Shown here in pieces: positions 11,708 through 27,000 of a stretch of 64,000 bases of DNA (positions are counted from its first letter, which is position 1; every line of letters begins with the position of its first letter). Origin of the DNA: Lingula anatina (Eukaryota; Brachiopoda; Lingulata; Lingulida; Lingulidae). The stretch covers positions 331,945 through 395,944 of the forward strand of contig NW_019775443.1 of assembly GCF_001039355.2 (NCBI RefSeq), in the 5' to 3' direction. The position numbers and the translations under genes were made by a program. The notes below the pieces were generated by a model that saw only the letters and a list, made by a program, of their open reading frames with translations, had not been told where the DNA came from and ran no database searches.

Positions 11708-14700
11708 CATGTTGTTAAATATTTTCATCAAAACAATCATAATTTTCTCCCGGTTACATCCTTTCTTTGCTCCTGGGCTCGAGCTCCAGTTAATCGCACA
11801 CGATAGATTACAGCAGACGACCACTGGATGCTGAAATATTTACTCTGATATTTCCTGAGAGGTTACGTCAGCTGATCCTTAAGACCAGCCTGCAGTATTG
11901 GCCAGGAATGATGTAATGGTAGGTCGGGCAAATAAACTAATGAAACGCCAATCTTACGAACTTAATTCTGGACGCCAGAGTCATATATGTACTGCAGTCG
12001 ATCTACTTTATAACACTTTTGAGAAAACCAAAAATCGCGGTGAAGGATGGAAACATTTTATCAAAATATTTGTACGTAAAGGCAAATACAACACTGATAA
12101 CACGATCCTTTCTCCTGAACATATAAATTGCAGCATATAGTTTAAGCTGGGTTATACGGATTTGTTGTGTAATATCATTTAGAACGTGAGATAACAATTT
12201 GGCCACTCTGACACGGTACTATACCGAAAATTATTCGGGCCAACAAAAAATATATTTTGTTACAATGTTAAAACTACATACAGTGCGAGTGGATATGAAC
12301 AGTTTGATAATTTTTGTTAAAAGTTGTTGACATGAATTTACAAGATAACAGATGTTCACCAATAAACTCATGATAACGTGCTGCCGGTGTGTTAAATGTG
12401 TGTCAAGATTACCTAACATCTTGTTACTGAAAAAAAAAGGAAATTATCTTCAACTGTTTGACCATCTGCTGCTGTAAACATACCTTATAAGATCCCATAT
12501 TGCATGAACAGTGGTTTCTTGGCTTAATCTATATAAATCCTTCAGCAGTTGTGACACTGTGACAATGTTCTGTCGTAGTTGTTTTCTGTCGATCGGACAA
12601 AATCCTTCTGAGCTAATTCAATTTGCTAAAGGGTACTTCAATCGAACTCTAAAGGCATTTCCGTGTCACAGGAGGATTGCGATTCTATTTACGTGCGTTA
12701 CCTTAAATGAACCCACTTTAATGGCACTAGCGACTGGACTCACCTCATTTCACCTCTGTTATTTCACCTCACGAGGACATTGGCATTCCAGTTCAATCGC
12801 GCCCAGTTTTCTATGCTCTATCTGCGGCATCCCTGAAAACGTAGTTGGATAAGCTTCACAGAACCCAGTCTTATGTAACATTAGTATCTAATCTGACGTA
12901 ACAGAATTGGACTAAAACCACACCTACCGCTCTGACGTCTATCGTTACCAAATGACCTTAGATAACACATATATGTGAATGCAACTATAACATCGACAAC
13001 GCTTGACCCGACTTCATCAACAGAAGGCCTTACCCATATCTGTACTGCTTTAAATGGTTCCTGATCGAGTTTTAAGAATCTTTAGTGATCAATAAACATG
13101 ACATACAACACAAAACTACGAACTGTTCGACTTAAATGCAATAACCATACTTACATAACACTTACATAATTAGTGGTGGACTGCAGCACATTTCTAGATT
13201 AAATAATGACCTCACTATTGCGCGCGCAGCGCACAAGCAAAAAAATTCAAGATGTCTACAACTAACCCAGTTTTTGGTGTATTCTTCCACCTGATGACGT
13301 GTGCGTACTGGTTTACCCGACAAGGTCACCGGCTTGGCCGCAATAAAACTACTGCTGCCTATGAGGTCATCGAGACGCAGAGATTTCCAATTTAACAGTA
13401 AACCAGGCCGGCAGAACTAACGGATGATTAATTGAGATAACTTCTTGGCAAGCGTGGTTATGACAGTGTTTTTCGGTCCACCTACATTCGCTCGATATTG
13501 CCCATGTTCTAAGGTCATGTTAAGGATACCAGCCGCCTGCTGCATTAATGATTGTGTTAGATACGACAGCTGTGAACTTTTATACTGGTTCATATAACAT
13601 GATATAAAATTGTTCATCTTAGAATTTACGTTAAGGTCACAAGGGATTCAATTGCTGTCGAACCCACAGAACAGCTGAAACAACACGCCCCCTCTAACTT
13701 ATCACAAATCTGCCACATATAATAAACGGTCAAAATTAGAACAATATCCAACAGACGTCTTTTATATGAATTTCATAATAATAAAATTAATCTTTCAGCA
13801 AATAAATGTATCTTCATGCACGTACGTAATAACATGTGCCCTGCGTTACGTTAGTGTTATATGATCAAAATATTTTGACCGGAAGTTTCTCCAAAATATA
13901 TAAACCATTTTCATTGAAAACAAAACCAAAAAGAACGTTACTGCACTGATTAAATGATATTATAAAACCATGCGTTATACATGTCAATATATCATAATAT
14001 AGTACGTTGCATAGCATAGGGCTTGATATTAAGTATGTTTATTTATTCATGATGGCTCTTCTTTGAGGTACTGGCAAGCGGTTTGACGGTTCTCAACGAT
14101 GGCGATGTGACAGTATTTCCGCTCTCTTGTGTCAAACAATTCAAATCACAAAAACAAGCACAGTGATTCATTTTTCTCAGAATGGCATTCGTAGTACCAA
14201 AATACAACACATTCAATACATTTATTAATTTTATTTTATTTTCATTTTTTATACGACCTCTCAAAAAGTTCTGATAATTTTTGATTTGTTACATGTGTGA
14301 AATGTGGAACAGACATTGGCGGAAAATACTCTAAACAAACCAGTTAATATTCCTTTTTGATAATATATACACAGGGAAAAATCTACCAAAACATTTACTT
14401 TATTCAACGAATCGCTTTGTATGGAATATGGAAGAAAAAGCTTACTGTCCATTTTCCTAACATTCTCTTATCTGGCACCGCGGATGGCACTAGCATTTTT
14501 GTTGAAATTTGAAGGTCATGAAAAGTTATCTATGAATTAATAGAATATTTTTTTCTTAAATTATGAGTCTGATCAAGAAAAAAAAAACAGCAAAGTTTGA
14601 AAACTGCAACATTGGACCTCATGGGCAGTTAGCGGTGAATCAATATTACATCTAGATTCTAATTAGTGCGGGAGATCACGTGATGCAGTTTTGCACAAGC

Positions 14701-17700
14701 ACAGCAATCTCTCAGCCGACAACAATGGTCAATAGCTTCGAAGCTAAATTTTCTGAAAAAAAAGTTTTTTTTTTTNCACATGTTGTTAAATATTTTCATC
14801 AAAACAATCATAATTTTCTCCCGGTTACATCCTTTCTTTGCTCCTGGGCTCGAGCTCCAGTTAATCGCACACGATAGATTACAGCAGACGACCACTGGAT
14901 GCTGAAATATTTACTCTGATATTTCCTGAGAGGTTACGTCAGCTGATCCTTAAGACCAGCCTGCAGTATTGGCCAGGAATGATGTAATGGTAGGTCGGGC
15001 AAATAAACTAATGAAACGCCAATCTTACGAACTTAATTCTGGACGCCAGAGTCATATATGTACTGCAGTCGATCTACTTTATAACACTTTTGAGAAAACC
15101 AAAAATCGCGGTGAAGGATGGAAACATTTTATCAAAATATTTGTACGTAAAGGCAAATACAACACTGATAACACGATCCTTTCTCCTGAACATATAAATT
15201 GCAGCATATAGTTTAAGCTGGTTTATACGGATTTGTTGTGTAATATCATTTAGAACGTGAGATAACAATTTGGCCACTCTGACACGGTACTATACCGAAA
15301 ATTATTCGGGCCAACAAAAAATATATTTTGTTACAATGTTAAAACTACATACAGTGTGAGTGGATATGAACAGTTTGATAATTTTTGTTAAAAGTTGTTG
15401 ACATGAATTTACAAGATAACAGATGTTCACCAATAAACTCATGATAACGTGCTGCCGGTGTGTTAAATGTGTGTCAAGATTACCTAACATCTTGGTGTGA
15501 AACATTGTTACTGAAAAAAAAAAGGAAATTATCTTCAACTGTTTGACCATCTGCTGCTGTAAACATACCTTATAAGATCCCATATTGCATGAACAGTGGT
15601 TTCTTGGCTTAGTTAATCTATATAAATCCTTCAGCAGTTGTGACACGGTGACAATGTTCTGTCGTAGTTGTTCTTTTCTGTCGATCGGACAAAATCCTTC
15701 TGAGCTAATTCAATTTGCTAAAGGGTACTTCAATCGAACTCTAAAGGCATTTCCGTGTCACAGGAGGATTGCGATTCTATTTACGTGCGTTACCTTAAAT
15801 GAACCCACTTTAATAGCACCAGCGACTGGACTCACCTCATTTCACCTCTGTTATTTCACCTCACGAGGACATTGGCATTCCAGATCAATCGCGCCCAGTT
15901 TTCTATGCTCTATCTGCGGCATCCCTGAAAACGTAGTTGGATAAGCTTCACAGAACCTAGTCTTATGTAACATTAGTATCTAATCTGACGTAACAGAATT
16001 GGACTAAAACCACACCTACCGCTCTGACGTCTATCGTTACCAAATGACCTTAGATAACACATATATGTGAATGCAACTATAACATCGACAACGCTTGACC
16101 CGACTTCATCAACAGAAGGCCTTACCCATATCTGTACTGCTTTAAATGGTTCCTGATCGAGTTTTAAGAATCTTTAGTGATCAATAAACATGACATACAA
16201 CACAAAACTACGAACTGTTCGACTTAAATGCAATAACCATACTTACATAACACTTACATAATTAGTGGTGGACTGCAGCACATTTCTAGATTAAATAATG
16301 ACCTCACTATTGCGCGCGCAGCGCACAAGCAAAAAAATTCAAGATGTCTACAACTAACCCAGTTTTTGGTGTATTCTTCCACCTGATGACGTGTGCGTAC
16401 TGGTTTACCCGACAAGGTCACCGGCTTGGCCGCAATAAAACTACTGCTGCCTATGAGGTCATCGAGACGCATAGATTTCCAATTTAACAGTAAACCAGGC
16501 CGGCAGAACTAACGGATGATTAATTGAGATAACTTCTTGGCAAGCGTGGTTATGACAGTGTTTTTCGGTCCACCTACATTCGCTCGATATTGCCCATGTT
16601 CTAACTTCTAAGGTCATGTTAAGGATACCAGCCGCCTGCTGCATTAATGATTGTGTTAGATACGACAGCTGTGAACTTTTATACTGGTTCATATATAACG
16701 TGATATAAAATTGTTCATCTTGGAATTTACGTTAAGGTCACAAGGGATTCAATTGCTGTCGAACCCACAGAACATCTGAAACAACACGCCCCCTCTAACT
16801 TATCACAAATCTGCCACATATAATAAACGGTCAAAATTAGAACAATATCCAACAGACGTCTTTTATATGAATTTCATAATAATAAAATTAATCTTTCAGC
16901 AAATAAATGTATCTACATGCACGTAACATGTGCCCTGCGTTACGTAAGTGTTATATGATCAAAATATTTTGACCGGAAGTTTCTCCAAAATATATAAACC
17001 ATTTTCATTGAAAACAAAACAAAAAAGAACGTTACTGCACTGATTAAATGATATTATAAAATCATGCGTTATACATGTCAATATATCATAATATAGTACG
17101 TTGCATAGCATAGGGCTTGATATTAAGTATGTTTATTTATTCATGATGGCTCTTCTTTGAGGTACTGGCAAGCGGTTTGACGGTTCTCAACGATGGCGAT
17201 TTGACAGTATTTCCGCTCTCTTGTGTCAAACAATTCAAATCACAAAAACAAGCACAGTGATTCATTTTTCTCAGAATGGCATTCGTAGTACCAAAATACA
17301 ACACATTCAATTCATTTATTAATTCTATTTTATTTTCATTTTTTATACGACCTCTCAAAAAGTTCTGATAATTTTTGATTTGTTAAATATGTGAAATGTG
17401 GAACAGACATTGGCGGAAAATACTCTAAACAAACCAGTTAATATTCCTTTTTGATAATATATACACAGGGAAAAATCTACCAAAACATTTACTTTATTCA
17501 ACGAATCGCTTTGTATGGAATATGGAAGAAAAAGCTTACTGTCCATTTTCCTAACATTCTCTTATCTGGCACCGCGGATGGCACTAGCATTTTTGTTGAA
17601 ATTTGAAGGTCATGAAAAGTTATCTATGAATTAATAGAATATTTTTTTCTTAAATAATGAGTCTGATCAAGAAAAAAAAACAGCAAAGTTTGAAAACTGC

Positions 17701-17868
17701 AACATTGGACCTCATGGGCAGTTAGCGGTGAATCAATATTACATCTATATTCTAATTAGTGCGGGAGATCACGTGATGCAGTTTTGCACAAGCACAGCAA
17801 TCTCTCAGCCGACAACAATGGTCAATAGCTTCGAAGCTATATTTTCTGAAAAAAAAAGTTTTTTTAAT
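11708..17868. repeat. 3.1-kb non-coding block in tandem, copies 11708-14775 and 14777-17868
   Basis: Both copies run from CACATGTTGTTAAAT through to a poly-T tract after TTTTCTGAAAAAAA. They are collinear and near-identical, with scattered SNPs and short indels (for example an extra GTGTGAAACA near 15495, and CGTACGTAATAA missing from the second copy near 16924). The join is a T homopolymer followed by a single N at 14776. Open frames in the first copy recur in the second with frame-altering differences, so none looks selected. I see no gene in this block. Confidence 0.8.
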
Positions 17869-18812
17869 CTATTTTTGATATTCTCACATATGGAACCATG
17901 ACATTGGACTGCCGTTGGTTAGATTAGCTTTTTCACGATGGGTCGGGGGAGTAAGCGTGTGAACAGTCTCACTTAGGATTATCACACGACTTCAGAAAAT
18001 AGTTGCTGATAGATTTTATTTTCCTATTTTTGTTGTCTCTAAAAATGTAGTTATTCGTTTTTTGGTCGGGTTTAGAAGTGTTGTTTTATCTGCTTCCGGT
18101 CTACCCATCACCGATCGCTAAAAAAACCTCCCGCGTGAGTTTTGGTGTAGACCCAAACGGCTGAAATTATAGAAGGGGTATCAATTTTTGGTTTGGACGT
18201 GAAAAAATGTCAATCCTAGATGTGAAGAACGCAATTAAAGCTAGAAATTAAAACAACTTTGGAAGTTATGTTCCTTACTTTCCTACGAATACCCATCTCT
18301 CCCAACAAGGGATGCGTCCTACCTCAAATTAGGATATCCAAACAGAAGTACACCCATATCAGTAGAATGGTTAATCAAATATCTGTGACCCTGTGCACCG
18401 GAGATAAGAACCTCATGTAGTTGTATTAATGTAGCTCATCTTAAAACTCGTTGCATTGCGAACAGGTATGTTTACACCCCCAATGGCATTTCTATTGTTA
18501 ATAATTTTTTGGACAATGAAAGCAAGCTTGATGGATTTAGCGGATGTTTGGACATGTTATGGTTCTGTAACTAATTTGGTCAGAAGCTTATTGATGTATG
18601 AACGTCTGTTGTCTTTACTATTTTATTGATTAATTATCAGCTTGTGCAGCATGTCACTTGTAAATACATTTGGTTTTCACTGCCTTTAGCAGACATCACC
18701 TTCGGGTGTTACATGTATCATGTTGTTATATGTAAACAAATTCATTTTTATATTTTTGTATATTTTAGTTATATTTTGAATAATTTCAGTTTCATATCTT
18801 TATTCCATCAAA

Positions 18813-21040
18813 ATGATGCATGCATTGGCGATACCAGTGGCTGTCATAGCATGTCTGGCGGCAGTAACCAATGGTCAAAACCAACAATACTGTACAGCTT
18901 CCTCCATTAGACCAACTACTGCCACCAACATAAACGGTAAGAAATTATAACAGTGTAAGATCACACTCACATATAAAGTACATGTATTTTAATATGTAGG
19001 CCTACGCTTTTATATTTCACACTGTTAATATTATTTATCAAAGTTTTGGAAAGTGAGAGGCGCTTTTTATACATTTTTTACCCCAGCTTTCTCTGAAGAA
19101 TCCCCGACCATGTTTATTTTCAAAAATGTCAACTACATAAACTAGATTTAGTACACACACGTATTTCAAGTTAATATGATAAGTTACAAATTAACACAGT
19201 GCGGGGTGACATCATATGTTGTTATCTGATGGTTATCTGATATTAAACTGAATTGTGCTATGAAGGTTCACACACTTGATATACTGAAATCTTAGGCACT
19301 CGAGAGTATACTTTAATTAAGATAATATCTAACTGCCGTTGATGATAATAATATAAGTATTGCAATATGTTTTGCATTTTCAATATGGCAAGTATACAGT
19401 TTATATATATTTTCATTAGAAAGCGAAAATAAAAATATCAATCATATATTATATCATAGATTATATAATTATGACATCAGGACGAACAATGGAACAAATG
19501 CTTTTAAAAGCAAATACTTCATTTATGAATTTAAGTCATTTTGATGTGGAAAGCTCTTTTTAAGGATTTCATTGAAAAAAGAAACATTTGCCTCTACATG
19601 ATTGTTCTACGGTTTATTTCAGAACAAACCACTTTTCATGAATATAATACTGCATTTCCAAATCTAAACGCTCTCATATAACAACGCTTGATACAAATCA
19701 TTTATATTTCTATCTTAGCTCCCCCGCTGCCAGAACTACCAACGTCTTTTTATACCCAAGTGGAAGCCAATATCGTGAACAATGCCGGCAGTTACACAAT
19801 GATGGCGGAAGAATTCTACGACGGGGTAAAGAACAGAGGAACGCTGCGTCTAAAACGAGCCGGTGGCGTGAGGCAATTTAATTATGACTACGTCACTAAG
19901 CAACTCTACGTTTCACGGATAGGCCCTGATGGAGGTAATGTTATTTTTCTTTCAAGTTGTAAATTGTTCTTTTTACTCATGACAAATCTACATACTTCTT
20001 CAATACCAGGATTCTGCATTGGACATTGGTCTTATAAGAGGGGGAAATGTACAACTGGTCCACGAAAATCTTATAACTATATATATATATATTCAATAAA
20101 ATCGCTAGCACTATGTGTGCGACAATTCCTCCCCTGCCTTAAAAAGTTCGATCAATACCACATTTTAGTTGCTATGCACATTTAACATCATATGTTAAAA
20201 AAGAAGCTAAATATATTTTGTCTGCCACGCCTGTTTTCAGAGAATCGCCGGTCGTTTACCAACTTCTTAATGTAGTCTGGCTTAAAGCAAATGTTACGTG
20301 AAAATTCTTCAATAATATCGTGTAGTGGTTGTTCGTGTTCCTAATGTTCTATCACACCAGATGTGACAACAAGTAAGACAACAAGAAATAACGAGCACCT
20401 TCGCAATGTTCCTTTAAAGATGAAACTCTTGGTTTACAGCTGTTGATTGCATCGCAGAAGACATTCGTTCCCAAGATGGCCAGTACTTTTTTGGCTACAG
20501 CAATGGCACAATATACACAGTGGATAAAGTTCTGCGGTTTGGAAAGAAATTTAACGAAGTAAAACTCAATTTGGCATTTTTTTCTGCATTTACTTATTAA
20601 TTTTAAATCATGATGGGCGAAGTGGTTGATGGCTTTTAAAGTTAAAACTTCATATTTTCCACACCATCCTTGCTGTTCCAAAACATTTCGAATAGTTGAA
20701 AAAATGTAGACACAATGCATGTCGCCATGATTCGGAGCCACCTTTGTCTGCAAGGCTTTTACTTATAAGGCCTGTTTGTATTTAGGTGTACATTGGGCGG
20801 GAGACGGTGAGAGGAATAAGCGTAGACCACTACAGAAGCTGTATTAATGATGACGCGTGGTCAGGGAGCTTCACGGTGGACTATTATTTCACAGGTACAG
20901 TGTATGTCAGTCAGTGATGTATCAAGTGATTTTGGAAAAAGGACTTCACAGAGCTTTTAAGGTGTCTTGGTGTAAAGATGGTTGTTAAATTCAAAGCTGT
21001 TTACTCCCCATGGTTTATAAGGATCATTTTATAGGTAACA

Positions 21041-21071
<31 letters not shown>

Positions 21072-24000
21072 GAGAGAGAGAGAGAGAGAGAGAGGAGGGG
21101 AGCTAGGCTGCGATGGTAATACAATTAAATGCATAGATGCATTTTTTTTCTGTAAAACATGGATGTAAAACTGAGATTTATTACCATCGCTTAACGTAAA
21201 CGCATGTTTGAACTGCGTTATATATAACGTTTTATATAACGCTTCGAGGTCATCCACAGAAATATTATCGTGGTGATAATGGAAATGTATTCCGTTTGTC
21301 CCGAGCGGGATTAAGAATTTCATCAAGGGCTTGGATGCAGTTTTGGAATGAACGAATATGAAATCGACAGTGGATGTAAATAATAAAGTAAAAAACTTAA
21401 TTTAATCGTGGATTTCATGCCAGTTATTTGCCTTAGAATATATGAATTTAATATTTTTTCTTTCTTTTTTTCAGCATCGGGAGTTTGGTCCCCTGTAAAC
21501 CAGCGAGGCGTTCCAGTGCCAGTCAGGGCGCTAGTGCAGGGGTTCAGCACGCGTGGAGAAAGCCATAATTTTACTAACTCGTACGAGTTTTTCTCTTTCC
21601 AACCAAACTACACTTTTTCAGAGACAGATTTTGAGGTAATGGTTTTTAAAATATAGCTTTATCTATTAGATCTATAAACATATACAGCATTACAATGCTG
21701 TCCAAAAAATACCAATCTTAATGTATGATTAATATGAACAAAAAAAGTCTATCTGATTACTCAATGACCGTATTTTGGATTTTTGTATCGTTTTACTTTA
21801 ATTAACAGAACCGATTATATTCCTTTTGCAGTGCTCTTTAAATCGATTGCAGTTTTAACATTCTTGGTCAAAGAAAAAAATGTTTGTCGCCAATTTTCCA
21901 GACCCCAGTTGGTGCTTACTGTGCAAGCCGCCTGAACCCAAGACCCATGAAGCCTTTAGATTTACAGTTCTCGTATATGCAAGAAATCTACTTACCGAGA
22001 TCTTCCATTATTCAACTGGCAACTGTAAGTTTCAATATCATAATCACCGTTTGATACATGTACATATATATATATATATATATACTATACGCCTTCAGAA
22101 TAAAGCATTACCCTTATGTAAAAACACTGTAAAATATTAAGATATATGCAATCACGTTATAACCGGCATCAAATATTTAATTGCTTTACTTCCATTTTAT
22201 AAATAGCACATATTTTTAAAAGAATGATAATATTAACATGTTGAATGTTTGCATATTTTATTGAAAACCCAAACGACTCCTCTGCTGACAACTCTCTCTC
22301 TGTCTCTCTCTCTCTCTCTCTCTGAAATGGAGTACTTAGTTTCGGTTTAACCTGCTCCGGCAAAAACAAAGCTTAGAAAGCATTTCAGCACAAAACCATT
22401 TGATTATCTTTTCACTGATTACAATGGTCTAATTGATAGCCTTGACGAAAAATCAGACGGACGTAAACTGTACTGGCAAACTATTAAGAGCCTGATGGGT
22501 ACAAAATACAATACGTCAATTCCAACTATCGTTTTAACGAAAAATTAAAATTCTTCGACGGGTATATGGCTGCATACACTGGGTTGGAAAAATCGTCAGC
22601 ATTTCTGAGGTATTTCTCGCAGAGAGATCACTCTGACGATGAGACTGACACTGCAACGCTATTCTACCCCCCCCCCCCTCCCCGAACAAGTGAAACTCTA
22701 TCTGAGGTGGATGTGACTGATACGGAGATCAGATCAATAGTTGATAGCTTGGATAGCTCAAAGGCAAGTAGTCCAGACTCTGTGACGATAACAATGCTCA
22801 AAATCAGCAGAGATTCTATTGCGAAACCATAATGTGTTCTATTTGAATACATTTTACAGAGCAGTACCTTTCCGGGTTAATGGAAAACGGCTTACATCTG
22901 CCCGATCTATAAAAAAGGTTATAAAAGCTGCATCGAAAATTATAGGCCTGTTTCACTACAAAGTGTGGTATCAAAGATATTAGAAAATAATGATATATAA
23001 AAATATGATCAATCATGTCATAAGTAACAATTTACTGTTTAATAGACAATCTGGATTTTTCAAAGGTCATAGCACAGATCATCAGCTACTGGCAATTCAA
23101 AATTTCATAAGAAGTAATTTTAGAAAAGGACGGGGCGTTAGAGGAATATTCCTATATATTTCGGCAACCTTCGGCAGAGTTCCGCATAAACTGTTATTAC
23201 TTCAATTGTCAGCGTGCGGGTTTGAAGGTTAATTATTTTCACTTTTATCGTCATACCTGCAGAACAGAAAAATGATGGTATCTATTAGTGGCACGTTATC
23301 CGAATCAACTGAAGAAGGCTATATTAATACCAGCGTCCCTCAAGGATGCTGGTATTAATCCCTGCTCTTTCTCCTTTATATTAATGACTTACCTGACAAC
23401 TCTCTTCTGATCGCTTTCTGTATGCCGATGACACGTCGATTTACTTATGTCAGTTACATTTCCTTGTACTGTCAGATCATGCTTCAGGTGTAGCAAATTT
23501 TAGAAGCCAACGGGTACAATTCCTTATTCCATTTTTAAATGCAACTTTAAAAATCAGTCGGATTACAAGCTTTTTTTCAAGCATGGCGCCCTCTCTTGAC
23601 ATAGATACGGTATGGAGCATGTTATTATTGTATTGTTTTTTTTATAATCTGCTATATTCAAGATGATAAATGCAACTCGAAATCCCCATTGCTTTTTGAT
23701 AAGTATCCACACCTTATAAACGTGCAAGCGGATGCAACTCAAACTACAATTTTTCTGAGACTATCAGTAAAATGATGCCAAAGAAATATTTTGTTACTTA
23801 CTAATTAGTCTACAAATGATAATGACTACACGATGGAAACCATCTGTCAGCACTGGTTTGTGCAATATTATCAAACATATGAACAACTTTTGAAAAAATC
23901 ACTGAACAGCACAATAGTCTGTTTGCATATTGCTATGCCACTTTAAGGGCAGTAATGGAACAATGCTCGCAGGAGTTTCAGAATATATTCTGACCCGGCA

Positions 24001-27000
24001 AATTCGTAAGGAGGCCTATGGTATGGTTTGTTTTTTACAGGTATACTACGACTTTCAGTACAAGCTGTTACGTTACGACTACAGAAATCCTGACGTTGGA
24101 ATACCACCTTGGTATACGGACCACATGCTCAAAGAAGTTCATGATTATAACACAGGCAGGTGTAACTGTACACAATTCTGAATATAATTAAATCTGTTTT
24201 CAACTCGCGATATAAATGTGGTCGCTATTTTAAGATTTCGTAACATATTGTCGTGCAGAAGTTAAGAATATATTAAAACCCGCAAGTGTTATCTGATAAT
24301 CTTTATCAAACTACTTCTCACTTATTAATGTCCATATTAAAAAAATCTCTTAGTGCATGAAACTGTAGTCAATACGATTTAAAAATTAAAGTAAACCCAT
24401 GTAGTATAATGTGCAATCACAGAAAATCTACGATATTAAGACGAAAACTGACATTGTGGCAGCGTTGGTATTTACACACCTTTTCCATGTTTTCTTCAGG
24501 TGTTAAGTATGTGACAGACACTGTGCTTGGCAACTGTTCAATACGAGCTTTGGGGTTGGACGGTTTTGATTCAACGATCAACGAGAAGGAACTACAAAAA
24601 ACTGGCGGTTATGCCCTACGACTGAAGAATCCTATGGAATTGTTCTTCTTAGACTCCGAATCCTATGTATATGTTGGTCAGGTAACTTGTGGATAACCAC
24701 GTTGTTTAAAGTCAATATTAATTTATTCAATACACTCTCAGTTGTGGGTTTTGTGCACTTATTCAAACATTTGTTAAATAATGGTGAATGTTTCAGTTCA
24801 AAAGATATATAACGATACCATGACCACTCATACTTATGTAGGAAAAAGCATGTGAAACTACTGAATATTTGATATAGCTAGAAATGATACAATCAGCGCA
24901 GAAACTGTTTTCTTTGTATTAATAAGTTATCCGTCTTTCCAGAGACTTACACGAGGAATTAGAGCCGACGTTTATGTCACACAGAGGAACGACTACCCAG
25001 TGCCTGGTCACGTTGATACTAATGTCACGATTGAGGCATACTTTTTGTCGGTGAGAGTTGCCCTCTTACATAAACTAGTTTAACAGGTTCATTAGTTTAG
25101 CATAATAACACACGTACCACATACACCTATATGCACCTGAAAATGTGATGTTCGCAACAAGAGATTTGATTAAGTTAACAGGAATAAAAATACTTCGAAT
25201 ACTGACCTATTCATTATTAGATTTTAAAAATTTTGATTGGTCAATGTCTGTATTCTAGAGTGATGTCAGAGAAGTCTCCCCAGGCTCTATTGTCGATTCT
25301 GGTTTCCCTATACAGCTAGTGATCACTTCAGCTGTAGTAAGTATAAGAGAGTATAATCAGGTTCCTTTAATTCCAATACAAGATAATACCCATGGAACGA
25401 GGTGGCCAAATAGTTGGGGAAATTAACATGTTTAAAATTAAATTTTAGTTGATTGTTCCAAGATATACGCAAGGCATAAAAAGTAGGGGTAATAGACCTA
25501 CATCGCCCACGTTTGTGAAGTTAAAAAATCGGGGTTGAACAGACGATGTGTGTATAATTTAATTTAATAATGTCTATTGTAAAGTATGTTTCTCTGGAGT
25601 ATTACTTATTAAATTGCTGTGTGTAGTGAACCATGTAATGCAGACGCCTTAAAACAATTTTCTTGAAATTACAGCCGGAAGTAGATTTCAAAATAAGCTA
25701 CAACTTCTTCAACTTTGATCAAGAGCACCCAGACCTGAATAATTTTGAAATCATTGAATGTTTCCCAGAGGCAGTTAAGAAACATTTCAGAATCAAACTT
25801 CCCAGTAAGATATTTTGTTTCTTTTTTAAAAAAACATGATACTTGTATATGTCTCTAAATAATTGCAATATGCATAGAAAGGAAAAATCAAAAACGCCGG
25901 AGAAAAAATACCGTTTAGAATACATGTTACAGGGACCTCGCCAGGACTCATCGTGGACTACATGGGGATAGAGACACGTGCTCTTCAACTAGAACTCGCC
26001 CAGTTTGCAGGGGTGTCACCTCAAAGAATACAGAGACCACAGTTACAGTACGACTCGCAGGCATTTTACGTGGTTTCTACCCTATTGGAACGGGCACCCT
26101 ACTCAGGTACTGTCATAAAATTTCTCAACGGAAAAAATAACAAATCTGCTAACAAGTTTTTGCATTGATACGAGTGAAATCTATGCCTTCATGTTCTGTA
26201 AAATGTATGACAATTAGTACCCTCTACCAGGGCGACAGATTGATTTTTCACAGATATTCTCAGATATGTCTCTAGATAGATAGACTGTCATTTTGGTCTG
26301 GTGCTTCAGCCAAATATGTCCACAATAATAACTGCGGCCCTGGTAGAGGGTAGACAATTAGTAATTGTCGAACTCTAAAGAAGCACTTCTCAGAACAGTT
26401 GAAACATTTCTTCATTATTTTAACGAATTTTAATTCGTATTCCTGTTTTGAATCAAAGCAAAGAGCAGTATCGCACTAACAAAATATATATCATAGCAGT
26501 TAAATAGGAATTTTATATTTTATAAGTATGAAGACTTTAAATGAGAATTAGAAGCTTTTTGCACTTCGTTTGACATTTATGAAAAAAGAAATAAAAAACA
26601 AAGTTGGTAGGTTTAAAAATATTCATTAAAACTGACCATTGTTTTCTCTTTACCTGGTTTACCTGTCAGCCCAGTTCACAGTGTTTGCTGACGAAACGGC
26701 GTATTATGGCAGTGATAAAATTATAAACAACATAGGAGACATAGATAGTTGCGGAGAGCTTTGTCTTGACCCTGCTGCCGGAGGAATACCATGTAATAGC
26801 TTTGACTACTGCCCCCAGGAAAAGATGTGCATCTTAAGCCGCACCCATCAAGGCAATGCGACATCAGTGAACGGAAAGAACCCGCTGTGCTCCCACTGGA
26901 CTCGTAAGGACCTATAAATCTTATTAAAAGCATTCTGAATTGTATTTTATATAATCTGGTAAACATCTTGTAAAAGTTAAAACTTTGATTAATAACGTCG

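Noticed and set aside
12511-12852. 113-codon frame repeated at 15585-15944
   Set aside because: Repeated only because the block is duplicated; the copies differ by indels that change the frame start, with no sign of selection.
24156-24163. GT donor for LolA-like exon 7
   Set aside because: Joining there to exon 8 gives an immediate stop; the GC donor four bases earlier keeps the frame.
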